DNA of 64,000 nt from Fomes fomentarius. Taxonomy: Eukaryota; Basidiomycota; Agaricomycetes; Polyporales; Polyporaceae. Position numbers and translations under genes: made by a program. The notes below the pieces were generated by a model that did no database searches, was not told where the DNA came from, and saw only the letters and a list, made by a program, of their open reading frames with translations. The stretch's first letter is position 1, and each line of letters opens with the position of its first letter. The stretch covers positions 620,001 through 684,000 of the forward strand of contig JABYQN010000005.1 of NCBI GenBank assembly GCA_022606135.1, in the 5' to 3' direction. This document shows positions 10,990 to 23,078 of this stretch, one piece after another.

Positions 10990-13900
10990 TCAATAAGGCT
11001 CAGCCTTCCGTCGCCTGATTTCCCTCTCAACCTCGTCCCCAGCAGAGACTTTGCGCCTGTGGGAGGACGAACGAACGGGCTGTGCAAGCTGAGGTTCCGT
11101 AAAGTGCTCGCGCAAGCGGCTCTCGACTTGGCGATGAACCTGAAGCAGAGTCATCAGTACGGTCGCGATGCAAATCCCATCATGACATGTATGCGAGGCT
11201 CACCTCGCCGCCAAGTGTCCTGATAATCTGGAAGACCGGTCCGACCATTCCCAGCTGCACGATGATCCATCTGCGTTCCCATATCAACATCAGATTCAAT
11301 TCAACGAGAAACGAGGAAATAGAACGTACGCAGTGGCCAGCAGGAGCAAAACCATCGCAAAGTAGAGCGGGTTGAACAGGACGACCATCGCCTCGTTCCA
11401 CCCCAAAACGACGAGCACGCCGTACATCCAATACGGGATCTGCGCGACGCTCGACACCGTGCTCCGCTTCGCCTCGACGTAGAACGCATCAGCATCCTTG
11501 CGGAACCGGTTCGTCAAGTCAAGTGACTTGGTCTCAGAGAAGATGACGAGCGTGGAGGGGAAGTCGAATTCCTCCGAACTGGTTAGAGGATCAGAAGCCT
11601 CTGAAGGGAGAGAGAACTCGAGCGAGGGATCGAGGGGTTTGATCTTCCAGTATAGAGGGACAAGCTCCAAGGTCTGCCGCACAAGTGTGGCTTAGTGACG
11701 TCGCATGAAGATCGAATGGTGCACAAACCTGTTCTTTCGCCTTTCTGAAGGCACCATCGATGTCGTCCTCTGGTTTCCAAACGCGGGGAGTGCCAGCCTC
11801 GTCGTACCGGAAGCGTTCCTCGAAGTAATTACGCAATTTGCTCAAGAATGCTGTGTCCGCCGTCTGCTCATCGATCTTGGCACGCAGCGCGAGCCAAGCA
11901 CGTTTCCGAAGCACTGCAAGGGCAGCAGAGTTTTCTTCATCCGTGCAGTCGAAGCCTATGACATGAAACGTGTAAATAGACATCGCATGCAGATGGCAGA
12001 GTTCTCACTCTTCGCCTTGGTGAGGTATGCCGATTCGGCCTTGTCGAGCGTCTCACGGAAGACCTTGAGCACCTTGTCCCATAGATCTGGTGTAGGTTGA
12101 TTGAGGTAAACCTCAACAGGCTCCGATATCTGCTTCTTGACGTTCCGCTATTGAGATCGGTTAGTACTGAATACTATATATGAAGTTGATCAAGCGACAT
12201 ACCTCAATGACATTGACCATTTTCTTAGTCTCGTCCTTCCGTAGCTGGTCAGCAACGATGCGCGCCTCCTCGCGAAGCAAAGCGAGCTCCTCCTCATATG
12301 TCCAGTCCGTGCCTTCGACGAGCGCCTCCTGCGCACCGTCGAGGAAACGCTTCTCCAGCCGCGACCGCGCCGCAGCGACGACCTCTGCGAAGTTATAGCC
12401 TTCTCCGCGGACACCGTCCTGCATCTCCTTCTTGAACTGCACGAGGGACGCCTTGTGCAAGTTCTTCAGCTGACCGAAGAAGAGAGGAGAGAGCGTCGAG
12501 TCGAGCACGCCAACGAGGTCCGCGCGCTTCCGCTTGTAAACGCCTTGGTGGTAGCGCGACGCATCGCGGTCGTACCGTTCCAACGTTCCGCTTCTCCATG
12601 CCCGCATCATCTTGCCGAGGCCCTCGACGACCCTGCCAGACTCGATAGGTCTCTTCTGAGGCTTCGCTTGTTCGTTGAACGCTTGCAATGCTGCGGTAGA
12701 GATCTCATCGCAACGAAACTGCGCGAGGAGTTCCCTCTGTGTGGGGAGATCCAAGTCCTTGTTGGTCTGCACTTGTTCCTGCAAACAGGGCGCGGGCTTT
12801 AGATTGGAAGTAACACCATTGATAGGAAGACACGAACCCAAATGCCCTCCATGTAGAACGAGACACCATCCGCGGGAATCCGTTTGTGGTAAGCTGGGGA
12901 GAAGACGTAGTCGTCCCTCGACTTGTCAACGAACCGCTTTCTCAGCTCCTGGACTTCACTCTCAAACTTATCGGCAGCGAGGATTTTGTGAGGAAGCGCC
13001 GCGAAGGAGAGGTCAAAGTAATCCGACAATTGCTTGTCCTTCAGTTCTGAGGGCTTAGATAGTGTCTCCCAAATTTTCTGCATGTCCGCCGTCAACGTCG
13101 CCTGAAGGTTGGCCAACGGTGTGGCGCCGATGTGGTCGCGAATAACAAAGAGGAGTAGCGTGCGTTGATTGCGACTTTCCAACAAAATGAGAGGCTGGTA
13201 CATAAGAAGCTCCGAGGAACTCACCCGTCAGGCGTCTTCTTGCCGAACAGCCCAAGGTTGACTTCGAACACGGTCTTCAACAAGCCCATGTTCGCACCTT
13301 GGTAGAGGCCGACTTGGTGTTCCCATAGGTTAACGATCAAGACTTCCGAGGAAGCGAGCGAGAACAGTGCAGATTTGCGTTCGAAATCCTGGAAGCAAAG
13401 TTTCAGTTCACGAAACAACCCCGAGAAAGCACTTCCCAACCTGATCCTCTCCACGTTCTCTTCCGTCCGTTCCCTCCACGTCCATCACGAGTAAATTTGC
13501 CCCTTTACCCTTACACATCCAAATACCTGAGATACAGCAATCAGTCCATGGCCAGTGCAATGCTTCTGCCGCGTCCTCCTGCACTACGGGGGTACACAAA
13601 CCACACTGCCCCACTTTGCCTGGAATATGACACGCCGAGCGTGGCGCGAGTGGCAGCGTATCCAGACTAGCGCACCCCAAAACGTGTATGTCCTCGCGCA
13701 GACCGGCAACGCTAAGCGGCGTTGGCACGGAAACGTCACGAAGTAGCGTGTAGAGAGGGGAGGCATACGAATGAGCAAGTATACGGGCACTCACCCTTAG
13801 TCGTCTGCTGTCGTCGCGTTTCGTCCATGACGTCGAAGTTCGTACCAAATAATCGATTGAGCAATGTACCTTCGTTGTGCATATGTCTCATGAGCCACAA

Positions 13901-14257
13901 CGAGTGTCTGTTTTATACGCGGAGACACGCACTTTTGCCAGTAGATTGAGAGCCGAAGACTGCTACGAGATTGTAGTCGAAACCGGCGTTCAGTAACCCC
14001 CATTTCTCTATCTGCTTCGATAATTCTGGGCTGTTGTGCAAACATGTATCAGGTTGCAATTCCGCAGTCCATTTCAGTACTCACTTAAACTCCTTCTCGT
14101 CGTTGATAATCTGACTGCGCTCCGAGTTGGCGTCCGAGGTCGAGGCACCGCTCAGCGAGTGACCATTAGCGGATGACGCATTGCGATTGGCAGAGTCGAC
14201 CTTCGGTAGGCTGGGAGGTGCAGTGTCGGTGGTGGGTTGTGTGCTGAGTTGCGCCAT
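10990..14257 (-). CDS. SEY1: SEY1, dynamin-like GTPase for ER membrane fusion
   Basis: Sey1 (RHD3/atlastin-like) is an ER-membrane GTPase that fuses tubules into the reticular network. After an unstructured N-terminus (start [11 protein letters not shown] 14257-14255) comes the G1 loop FGSQSTGKS, split by an intron before TLLN, then RRQQTTKG (switch 1), [13 protein letters not shown] (G3), [19 protein letters not shown], and FVIRDH (G4). A long helical bundle follows, with motifs such as [20 protein letters not shown]. Two hydrophobic segments near the C-terminus ([20 protein letters not shown] and [15 protein letters not shown]) form the expected membrane hairpin. The basic tail ends at TGA 10992-10990 after [13 protein letters not shown]. 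At least eight short introns are needed. Length, about 780 residues, fits the family. It is divergent from UTP25, with about 400 bases between starts. Confidence 0.95.
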
Positions 14258-14657
14258 GATGGGCAGGGTAGAATACACGACGAAGGAGTGGAAGGAGAAA
14301 TGCGGTCACAGCTCTGACAGGTGCACAACTGGCACCCTCGCGTTATGGCGCGCCACGTGACTCCCCAGATAAATGGGCAACATTATTTGCCATGCCTCGA
14401 ACTATCCTGACGCAAACCAAACGCAAACATACCGCACATCTTTGTCTTCTTGAACTCTAAGGTTCTTCTCAGGATTTTCCTAGCAGTTGTTACCTGGAAT
14501 ATGCACAGTGGTGAGCACGGCACCGTGAAAAACATGATTTTGCCGAATTCCTGTGTGGACAACTTATCTGTCCGATGCAGATCTCGATCTCGCGCTCTGA
14601 ACTTTGGAGTCTCTTTTGCATAGTACTGTTGCTTCCTCCCTCCATAACTCCGCATTT
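14258..14657. promoter_or_regulatory. Divergent promoter region of SEY1 and UTP25
   Basis: The two start codons point away from each other across 400 bases, so both promoters lie here. A palindromic CACGTG-type E-box occurs at about 14354-14359 within GCGCGCCACGTGACTC. No TATA box is obvious. The regulatory role is inferred from position only. Confidence 0.4.
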
Positions 14658-17182
14658 ATGGCTATAGACGACTCGAGCTCTACGACAACACGCCTCCTGA
14701 CCTTATTGAACGTCTCGGCGACAAAGGCGGGAAAACGGAAGCGTACCTATGAAGAGAGTAAGCCTGTGGAGAAGCTCAACAAAAAACGCGCCGTAGTCGT
14801 CGCACCTGTACTGGAACACAGTACCAACACGCCTGAGCCCTCCTCTACAGCGGAGGAGAATGAAGACAACATGCAGGTGGATCCGAAGGGAGAGATTGAG
14901 GAGGAGGTCTCGGCAGGTGCGCGAGGAGTTATACTGCTTTGACCATGGACGTTCAACATTCCCCGTGCAGAGGAGACCGCTGACCCGTATGAAGAACACT
15001 TTGGGCTGTCTCCTGCTGTTCTGACTCACCCCGCGCGAGAATCGGTAGACCAGAGGGAGTGGTCGACAAAGAGAGCGAGGTGCGGGAAGCTAGGAAGCAT
15101 AATCGAGTCTTCACCCGCCGCGGTCGCTGAGAGAAGTGCAGCGAATGCTAAAAACAAGGTACGTGCCATCTGTACACAACGAATGAGCACTTCAGTGAAA
15201 AGTGGCGACAAGATTCCCGATAAGTTGAGCGAGCCTATGAAGGGAAGACAGGCGAAACTTCCTCGAGGTGCGATCGTGCAGCCATAGCCTTCTTCATTGC
15301 TCCCGCCTTAACGTGTTGCCGCCTAACAGAGGTCGTGGAACTACAAAATGACGTTATAAACGCGCTTTCCTCCTACCACGACTTATATGTCACGCGGACT
15401 ACATTAGAGACTCAGCCTAGTTTGCGCGAAGCTCTCACTTTGCACACGCTCAACCATATCACCAAGTACGCGCATTGTACCCTCATAGCTCCGTGGTCTC
15501 ATATTGATGTTATATCCAGAAAGCGTCGCCGCATCCTGAAGAACAACGAGCGTATCTCACATGCTACCAAGGAAGGGAAGGAACCACCAGAAGACGTGCA
15601 AGACCAAGGCTTCACGCGTCCCTCCGTACTCATTCTCCTCCCCTTCCGTTCGTTCGCACTCCGCTGGATAACTACTCTCACGGCGCATACACCTTCGTCA
15701 CACTACCAAATTGAAAATAACACGCGCTTCCAGTCCGAGTACGGGTTGCCACCTGGCGCAGTTGACAAGCTCGCGAACGCGGAGCCAGGGGCATTCCCGC
15801 GCGATCACGTAGAGATGTTCAAGGGCAACGTGGACGATAGCTTCAGGCTAGGTGTGAAGATCACGAAGAAGAGCGTCAAGCTGTTTGCGGACTTCTACGC
15901 GTGCGACTTAATCGTTGCCAGCCCCCTAGGGCTCAGGATGTCGATCGAGAAGGACAAGTCAGTCAGGTGATTATGAATCAGTGGAAATCGACCGCTAACA
16001 GTGTCATCCTAGGAATGCGGATTTCCTCTCGTCAATAGAAGTGCTCATCATGGACCAGATGGAAGCCCTCACCATGCAGAACTGGGAGCATGTCCAGGTA
16101 ACTTGTGCGCTTTGTTACTTCTGCGGCACGTCTAATTCGTACGCGTTCTCAACAGTTCGTGTTGAATAACTTGAACCAGATGCCTAAAGAGTCGCACGAC
16201 GTGGACTTCTCCCGCATCAAGCCATGGTATCTTGACGGACAGTAAGTGCCAGTCACGCAGTAAACGAAGTAGCACCTAGTAAGACCGATAAATCTCGTCA
16301 GCGCGGCATATTTACGCCAGAGCATTCTCCTGTCAGCATACGAGACTCCCGAAACGCGGGCTCTATTCAACCACTCCTTGAAGAACGTTGCTGGGAGAAT
16401 ACGTACCGAGAGGAGATGGACGCCAATCGACGTTCCTGAGGGTATTGACCAAGTAAGCATACGTTTTCGATGTCACCTATTCGGCTGCTTATTACGCACA
16501 CAGAATTTCGTACAGTTTGACAGCAGCAATCCAAAAGACGAGCCTGACAAGCGCTTCCAGTACTTCACCACTCAGGTGAGTCCTTGTACGCACATTCAGC
16601 ATAAGCTTTGATATAACAGACACCTCCCAGCTTTTGCCCACAGTGTTGAAATCGGCGGTTCAGAGTGCAAACACTGTCGTGTTCGTCCCATCTTCGTTCG
16701 ACTTCATACGGGTGCATAATCATTTCCGCAAAAACGTCGGCGTGTCGTTCACAGTACTCTCCGAGTATGTCGATCAGAACCACACATCAGATGGCTGTTT
16801 CTGATACAGTGACTAGGTACTCATCGAATCAAGACATCTCTCGTGCCCGTCAAGCCTTCTTCTCCGGGAAGAAAGCGTTCCTGCTCGTCAGTGAGCGCTT
16901 CCACTTCTTCCGCAGGTCAGGATACCTATGAAGAAAGTCACCACGGTATTGATTTGTTGGATGCACAGGTACAAAATACGCGGCATTCGCAATCTACTCT
17001 TCTACGGGCCTCCTGACCATCCGCAGTTCTACACGGAGTTTTTATCCTACCCATTCCTGGATGATGGTGTAGACGCGTCGGATGTTACATGTCGAGTGTT
17101 GTACTCGAAGTACGACTGGCTTAGACTTGAGCGTATAGCTGGAACTGAGGGTGCTGCTGATTTGATTAGGAGAGACGTATGA
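14658..17182 (+). CDS. UTP25: UTP25, U3 snoRNA-associated SSU processome protein
   Basis: Utp25 (formerly DUF1253) is a nucleolar factor of the small-subunit processome, needed for early 18S rRNA cleavages. The N-terminus is charged and unstructured, with a nuclear-signal-like GKRKR and an acidic segment. Recognisable blocks then follow in family order: [127 protein letters not shown] and [18 protein letters not shown]. The domain resembles a degenerate DEAD-box helicase, and no Walker A lysine is visible. Eight or more short introns are present. The start is the first ATG in frame (an earlier in-frame codon is TTG), and the stop is TGA 17180-17182. Confidence 0.93.
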
Positions 17183-17299
17183 AAACCATGTCCCCATGTA
17201 ATAGGATTGCGGTATACTATTCCCTGGTTTCGACATCGTGGGGACATCGTGGGCGTTTCCACACAAAGTAACGTCACGTGAGGGAGGTCTCGCGTGTTG

Positions 17300-17469
17300 A
17301 CGCGTTGACGCGACGCGTCTAAGGTCTTCTCCTCCATGACATCTCCGTGTACTTAGGAGCTCACCAAGATTCTGCACCTATCTGCTCGTTGCTCACGTTC
17401 GCTCTGGGGGACCCCCACGCCTGTTATTGGAGTCAAGAACGGTATCCTAACTAGGTGCACGGGACGCGT
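17300..17469 (+). promoter_or_regulatory. Three MluI cell-cycle boxes upstream of TOP3
   Basis: ACGCGT hexamers occur at 17300-17305, 17313-17318 and 17464-17469; the last is 16 bases before the TOP3 ATG. In yeasts this element (MCB) is bound by the MBF (Mbp1/Swi6-type) factor, which drives G1/S expression of DNA-replication genes. Clustering in front of a topoisomerase gene fits that role. The function here is inferred. Confidence 0.55.
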
Positions 17470-17485
17470 CAACTTCGCGGTGACG

Positions 17486-20400
17486 ATGAGGGTCCTTTGT
17501 GTGGCTGAGAAACCCTCCATCTCGAAGTCGATAACCCAGATATTGTCTGGAGGTCAATTTACCACGGTATGTCACCATACATGCCCTCGTGACGATGAAA
17601 GCCTCAATTGTGAGCAGAGAAATAGTCGTAACAAGTACATCAAGAACTACGACTTCGCTTATCCTCAGAGCAATGCCTTCTTTACCGTCACCTCCGTGAC
17701 TGGACATATCATGGACTACGACTTCGAAGCACAGTACTCGAAATGGACCTCTTGTGACCCGTTCGCCCTGTTCGATGCTCATGTTGAATGCAAAGTGAAA
17801 GACGACGCGAAGACTATTGCCGACAACCTCAAGTCCGAAGCCGGTCGCGCTCAAATGCTGATGATATGGACAGATTGCGACAGAGAGGGAGAGAACATCG
17901 GTGCTGAGATTGCGAAGATATGTAGGCGGGCAAATGCGAACATTACGGTGCGGCGTGCTAGGTTCAGTGCCATCATCGCGCAGTACGTCTCCCCGTATTC
18001 TTTCCCTTGCACCTCCTACAAAACGGCCCAGGCAGATCCATCACGCAGCTCAGCACCCAGTCCAACTTGACATGGCTCAAGCCAATGCTGTCGAGGCTCG
18101 CATCATGTTGGACCTCAAGATAGGTTCCGCATTCACGCGCCTTCAGACCCTCAACCTTCAGAGGCGATATGAAGCCCTGAAAAAGGAGGTCATCTCCTAT
18201 GGTATGCATTCTCGCGCGCGCGTTCTGAGTCGCCTTATGGACCCCGGACCCCACACCTAATAGGGCCATGCCAGTTTCCAACCCTTGGCTTTGTTGTCGC
18301 ACGGTACAACAAGGTGAAGAACTTCAAGCCAGAGCAGTTTTGGTTTATATACCTATCCCTCACGCGACCGTCCTCCGAAGATGACGAACCTGTGGATACG
18401 GAGTTCAAATGGAAGAGAGGACATTTGTTCGATCTCCAGGCTGCGTGGGGTCTATATGAAGCCGCGCTTGAATATCCTACTGCGATAGTGACGAAAGTTA
18501 TTTCCAAGGAGACGAAGAAATGGTGAGCCCACGTCCACATTCACAGGCATAAAACGCTCTTGCTGAACTGTAACTAGGAAGCCCTACCCCCTCACAACCG
18601 TCGACTTACAAAAGGCAGGCTCGAGACTACTCAAGTTGTCTCCGAAGAAGGTCCTCGATGTAGGTGCAAGATGTAGTCCGCCCTGCCTGGAACTGACAAC
18701 TGTCGGCAGATCGCTGAGCGCCTTTATCAACAAGGGTTTCTTTCGTATCCTCGAACAGAGACAGACGTCTTCGATCCCCAATTTGACTTCATGACACTCA
18801 TTGGGAAACAGGCGACTGATCCCGCTTGGGGAGGGTTTGCAAATGGGTATGCGCTGCTCATTTCTTCGATATTCAGCCAGTTCACATTGACCCGCCCACA
18901 ATAGACTGCAGCATGGCGGCTTCAACCCGCCTCGTCGAGGCAAGAACGATGATCACGCGCATCCTCCCATTCATCCCACAGCATACGCAGGTAATCTTGT
19001 CGGTGACGAGAAGAAAGTGTACGAGTACATCACTCGGCGCTTCCTTGCATGTTGTTCGAAGGATGCATTGGGCTGGCAGACGACTGTCGAGGTGAAGTAC
19101 GGTGAGGAAGATTTCAGTGCCACTGGTACGTCCGACGCGTTGCGCATGTTGACAGAGGGATTGAGCAACGGTATGTAGGCCTCACGGTCCGTGAGAGAAA
19201 CTACCTAGAGGTCTTTCCGTACGACAAATGGTCAGACAAGGAGCTCCCTCAGTTCCAGGAGGGAGAAGCGTTCGTCCCAACTGAATGCAGGCTGGACGAC
19301 GGCAAGACGTCGAAACCACCTTTGCTAACTGAAGCCGACCTGGTCAGTCTCATGGACGAGCATGGAATCGGTTTGTGATATTCTTGAGGTTTCCGTAGCC
19401 TCTTTTGAGCTCACCCCGTCTAGGTACCGATGCGACAATAGCGCAGCACATACAGACGATCATCGATCGTGGGTATGTGATCGAGCGCATGCAGGGCTCG
19501 ACCAAATATCTCATTCCCTCCACTCTCGGGATTGGTCTGGTCGAAGGTTACGATTCCATCGGCTTCGAACAAAGCCTTAGTAAGTCTGACCTAAGACGAG
19601 AGGTGTGTTCATGGCTGTTCGTCGCATATATGTGCTCACCTCTTATTGTATAGACAGAGCGACGCATGGTGGCCATTTGTGAAGGCCGTAAGGGCAAGAA
19701 CGAGGTTATCATGGAGAGCATCGAGCGATACAAGGAGATATTCATGAGGACGAAGATCGAGTTTCAGAAGCTCATGGAGGTGAGTGAACGCCCTGCGATT
19801 CCTTCTTAGGTTTTCCCTTGATGCCCTCCATAGGCTGTTGGACGTCGCATCAATGGTCAAGGTCCTGTCCCAGAAATAGACCTAGGGGAAGCACACGAAA
19901 GCGACGACGACGATGGCGGCGGCGGCGGCAGTGGTGGTGGTGGCGGCGGCGGAGGACGAGGGAGAGGTGGAGGGAGGGGTGGTCGCGGTGCAACAAGAGC
20001 CAGGGGCGCAGCTAGAGGAGCAGCATCGGCTCGCGGGACTATCGCGACCAGGGCGACGCGTGGACGAGGTCGCGGTGCTGCCTCGGCGGGAGGGAATCAA
20101 CCTCCACCACCTCCACCACCTCCACCACCAGCCGTCCCTGCAGCGCTTGCCGGGGATGAAAGCGACGATTGTGAGTAGCGGGCTTATGCATATCGTCATA
20201 GAGTCTGATGCTCATTTCGTAGATTGGAGTGACTCCCCTCCGCCCCCTCCAGCTCCTGCCCCTGCCCGTGCACCTCCTCGTGCTGCTGCACCGAGAAGCG
20301 CCCCATCCTCGCATACCAACTCTGCTGCTCTACAGTGCGACTGTGGGATGACGGCTGCAGAGCGGACCGTGACAAAGGAATCTGCCAACAAGGGCCGCAA

Positions 20401-21385
20401 ATTTTGGACGTGTGGTGATAACCAGACGTGCCAGTTCTTCCAGTGGTTCGATGGACCGTCGAATTCCTCGAATACGTTCGCATCGACATCTCGCGCACCG
20501 TCGGCGTCGTCGTCCGCCGTCCCTGCTAAGCGACCCTTCAACTCGATCGGGTGCAGCGCGAACGTCGGATCGGAGCGACGTTGTCAGTGCGACTTGACTC
20601 CAGTCTTGAAAGAGACGACCACGGGCGCGAATAAAGGCAAGAAGTTCTGGTCGTGTCCGAACCAATCGCGGCAGGCGCAGTGTAGGTACTTCGAGTGGGC
20701 CTTGGATGACGACGATGGACCGTCAGCAGCTCCTCGACGGAGCTACTCGACTTCGAGTAATAATCCCGCAAGCTATGACGGTGGAGGGGGTGGAGGGGGC
20801 AGTAGCGGCGGATGCTTCCAGTGCGGAGAGGAAGGACACTGGGCCAGTGGTAGGGCAGCTATCTTTCTTGCTATGATCTCGTCTCACGTGGTGCTTTGTC
20901 CAGCTTGTCCTAACAACGGTGCCGGGGCGAAACGGACGAAGAGTTATGGCGACGGTGGTGGTGGTGGTGGTGGAGGGGCATCATCATCAGCCTGTTTCAA
21001 GTGCGGCGAGAAAGGACATTTCAGCAGCGGTGCGTCGCAGTGAGCTTCTTCTGTCTTGTTCATCTACTCATCAAGATCCTCTCAGCGTGTCCAACTGGCC
21101 GCCGAGACCAAGGCAGTTCTTCAGGGAACGGGAACTCATGCTTCAAGTGCGGCCAACCGGGGCATTACAGTAATGGTGCGAATTCACTATATGCGACCTT
21201 TTCAGGTTGCTAATGCGCGTGCAGCTTGTCTAGGTGGAGGGGGAGGTAGTGTGTCCAGGAAGAGTTCGACATCACGAGGAGGCAAGCGAGGTCGTGGCCG
21301 TGGTCGAGGAGGTAAATCGGGAACTCGAGGGCGCAAGAAGTCAACATCGAGTTTTACTGCAGCAGATGACTACATGGACTTCTGA
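17486..21385 (+). CDS. TOP3: DNA topoisomerase III with GRF and CCHC zinc fingers
   Basis: This is a type IA topoisomerase that acts with RecQ helicases to decatenate and dissolve recombination intermediates in the nucleus. It begins MRVLCVAEKPSISKSI (Toprim start) with the acidic Toprim motif WTDCDREGENIGAEI. It continues with EARIMLDLKIGSAFTRLQT and FPTLGFVV, the catalytic tyrosine in GFLSYPRTET (TAT at 18746-18748), HPPIHPT, and the closing DATIAQHIQTIIDRGYV. The C-terminal extension contains a Gly/Arg-rich RGG segment, proline repeats, two GRF fingers (CDCG..GRKFWTC..CQFFQW and CQCD..GKKFWSC..CRYFEW), and three CCHC knuckles of the CX2CX4HX4C type (CFQCGEEGHWASAC and relatives). A basic tail ends DDYMDF, with TGA at 21383-21385. 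The start is the only ATG next to the Toprim strand; the upstream in-frame codon is GTG. About a dozen introns are present. Budding-yeast Top3 lacks the zinc-finger tail; animal and plant enzymes have one. Confidence 0.95.
19912..20135 (+). repeat. Triplet-repeat tracts inside TOP3
   Basis: There is a GGC/GGT run at about 19915-19960, coding for glycine, and a CCACCT run at about 20101-20135, coding for proline. Both are in frame and expand low-complexity linkers, so their length is likely to vary between strains. Confidence 0.7.
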
Positions 21386-21769
21386 TGAATCCTCTTCGAG
21401 TCAACGCGAGCAGCATGTGTAATTTGTAGGATATTGAGATGTGACCCAGCTTGTGCATGGATGTGATCTTGAACCAACTCAGACCGTTCTGCAGTGTTCG
21501 GTACGTAGACACGTAAGTGGCACGCAACGAAGAAGACTTTGTTATGCACTATGCTTAGACAACTCGATGCCGATGCGTCATGATGTTTATCATATACTCA
21601 TGCCGTTCATCAATTATCTCCCGCTAACAGGTCCGCTATAATCACCGCGTGTCCGCAAGCCTTGGAAAAGCGGCTCGAGCTCTCTGCCCTGATCACACTG
21701 ACAGTCAAAACGGTAGCTTCAGCTCCACCTACATTTCCGCCCGCAAGACATCAAAGAATGACGATGGAT
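21386..21769. other. Convergent intergenic region TOP3/BTB gene
   Basis: These 384 bases separate two converging 3' ends. No further gene is evident. Confidence 0.5.
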
Positions 21770-22855
21770 CTATGCCATAGGAGCACCCACCTGGTTCGTC
21801 GCCTGTTCTATCCTCTCCAACAACATGTGGCTGAACTCCGTAAGATGCCTCCTCGCCTTCGGCGCACAGGTGCGACACAGCGCCGCCTCGTCCAGACAAG
21901 GGTCCACCACAGGCGGCTGCACGACGACGCCCGCCGTCGGCCATCTGCCCAGGACGTCCCGCACGTGCGCCACGTACCGCGTCCACCACGTTCGCGGATA
22001 GACCGTGACAGTCGTCACCCTCCGAGCAGGCTCGAGGCACGTGGCGGCTATCCCCCGCGCCTTGGTACACGAGTTGCACGCGAGCCACACCCAGGTGCTC
22101 GAGAGGTCTGGCGTGCCTTTTGCGGTGTACCTCAGTTGGTACGGATGGGCGCCCGTTAGAAGCCAGTCGTCGTCGGCGACAACGGCCAGGGCGGCCTGCA
22201 GGCACTCCGTGCGGTACGTGGTGAACACGAGCATCAGCTCGTACGAGAGGGTGCGGCACTGCCGGGGGATGGTGCCCGGCGAGAGGTAGTGGGGGTCTTC
22301 GAGCAGGAGCTTCGCGGCGGCGCGCGCGAGGTCGGGGAGCTGGTGGTGGCATGCGACGGCGTAGACGTGGAGAGGCGGGGAGACGTGCAGGAAGTTCGTT
22401 TCCAGCTCGCGCTGCAGCTGGAACTCGACCGTCCACATCTGGTACTTGGTCGCCGCTGTCAGGACGGCGCTCAGATCGTCCAGCGAGCGGAACACTGGGC
22501 GGTCGACGGGGTAGCAGAGCCGGAAGAGGTCGTGCAGTACCTGCGAGTCCTCCGACACGGTTACTACGGCATGCGACTGCGATGTCCGGCGCGCAGACCT
22601 AGCGTCTTGCAGCTGGGAGGCGGAGAACATGTCGCGGAATACGGGCGAAGCTTTGGCAAGGATGACTCTGTATAGGTGGAACTCGATGCCGTCCGCCGAA
22701 CGGAGGGTGATATCGGCGTCTGTGTCGTTGAATGCATCGTCGACGTTGTGATGGAGTGAGCTGGTGTATACCATGTTGAAGCTGTGAGTGAGTCCAAGGA
22801 GGGTCAGCAGCGACACGGGCAGGGGTACGCGAATCGGTGCTGCTCTAAAAGTCAT
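21770..22855 (-). CDS. BTB/POZ-domain protein
   Basis: This is a single uninterrupted frame of 361 codons. Residues ~42-130 fit a BTB/POZ fold: DADITLRSADGIEFHLYRVIL, AKASPVFRDMFS, then VTVSEDSQVLHDLFRLCYP and LTAATKYQMWTVEFQLQREL. BTB domains mediate dimerisation and often recruit cullin-3. The remainder (~130-361) is helical with several Cys-x2-Cys pairs (CNSC, CRTC) and has no domain I know. Mushroom-forming fungi carry large families of this architecture, mostly of unknown function. The ATG at 22855 is the first in frame, but residues 1-27 look like leader sequence. A second ATG at 22774 (MVYTSSLHHN) sits closer to the domain and may be the true start. Confidence 0.8.
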   Translation of the reverse strand: MTFRAAPIRVPLPVSLLTLLGLTHSFNMVYTSSLHHNVDDAFNDTDADITLRSADGIEFHLYRVILAKASPVFRDMFSASQLQDARSARRTSQSHAVVTVSEDSQVLHDLFRLCYPVDRPVFRSLDDLSAVLTAATKYQMWTVEFQLQRELETNFLHVSPPLHVYAVACHHQLPDLARAAAKLLLEDPHYLSPGTIPRQCRTLSYELMLVFTTYRTECLQAALAVVADDDWLLTGAHPYQLRYTAKGTPDLSSTWVWLACNSCTKARGIAATCLEPARRVTTVTVYPRTWWTRYVAHVRDVLGRWPTAGVVVQPPVVDPCLDEAALCRTCAPKARRHLTEFSHMLLERIEQATNQVGAPMA

Positions 22856-23078
22856 CCGCTGCTGCGGTAGCAGGTAAGTTCACGTCACTGAAAACCTAAT
22901 CTGCAGGTCAGACAAACCTTGACTTGACATCAGGGGTCCAGCCGCCAAGTCCAGTGCACATCCTCCCAGCAGAAAGCATATGAAACGTGTATAGTAACCT
23001 CCGAGGAACGCGTATAAGTCATTACAGATAGAAGCTAGTACTCGTACTGGTCGTACAGAAACATGAACATAAACCACA

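Noticed and set aside
19912..20135. CRISPR-like or functional tandem repeat array
   Set aside because: Simple triplet repeats within a coding exon of a eukaryotic gene, with no spacers.
21729..22436. 235-codon minus frame overlapping the BTB gene
   Set aside because: A shifted frame inside the BTB gene, Arg/Pro/Gly-rich, with no domain.
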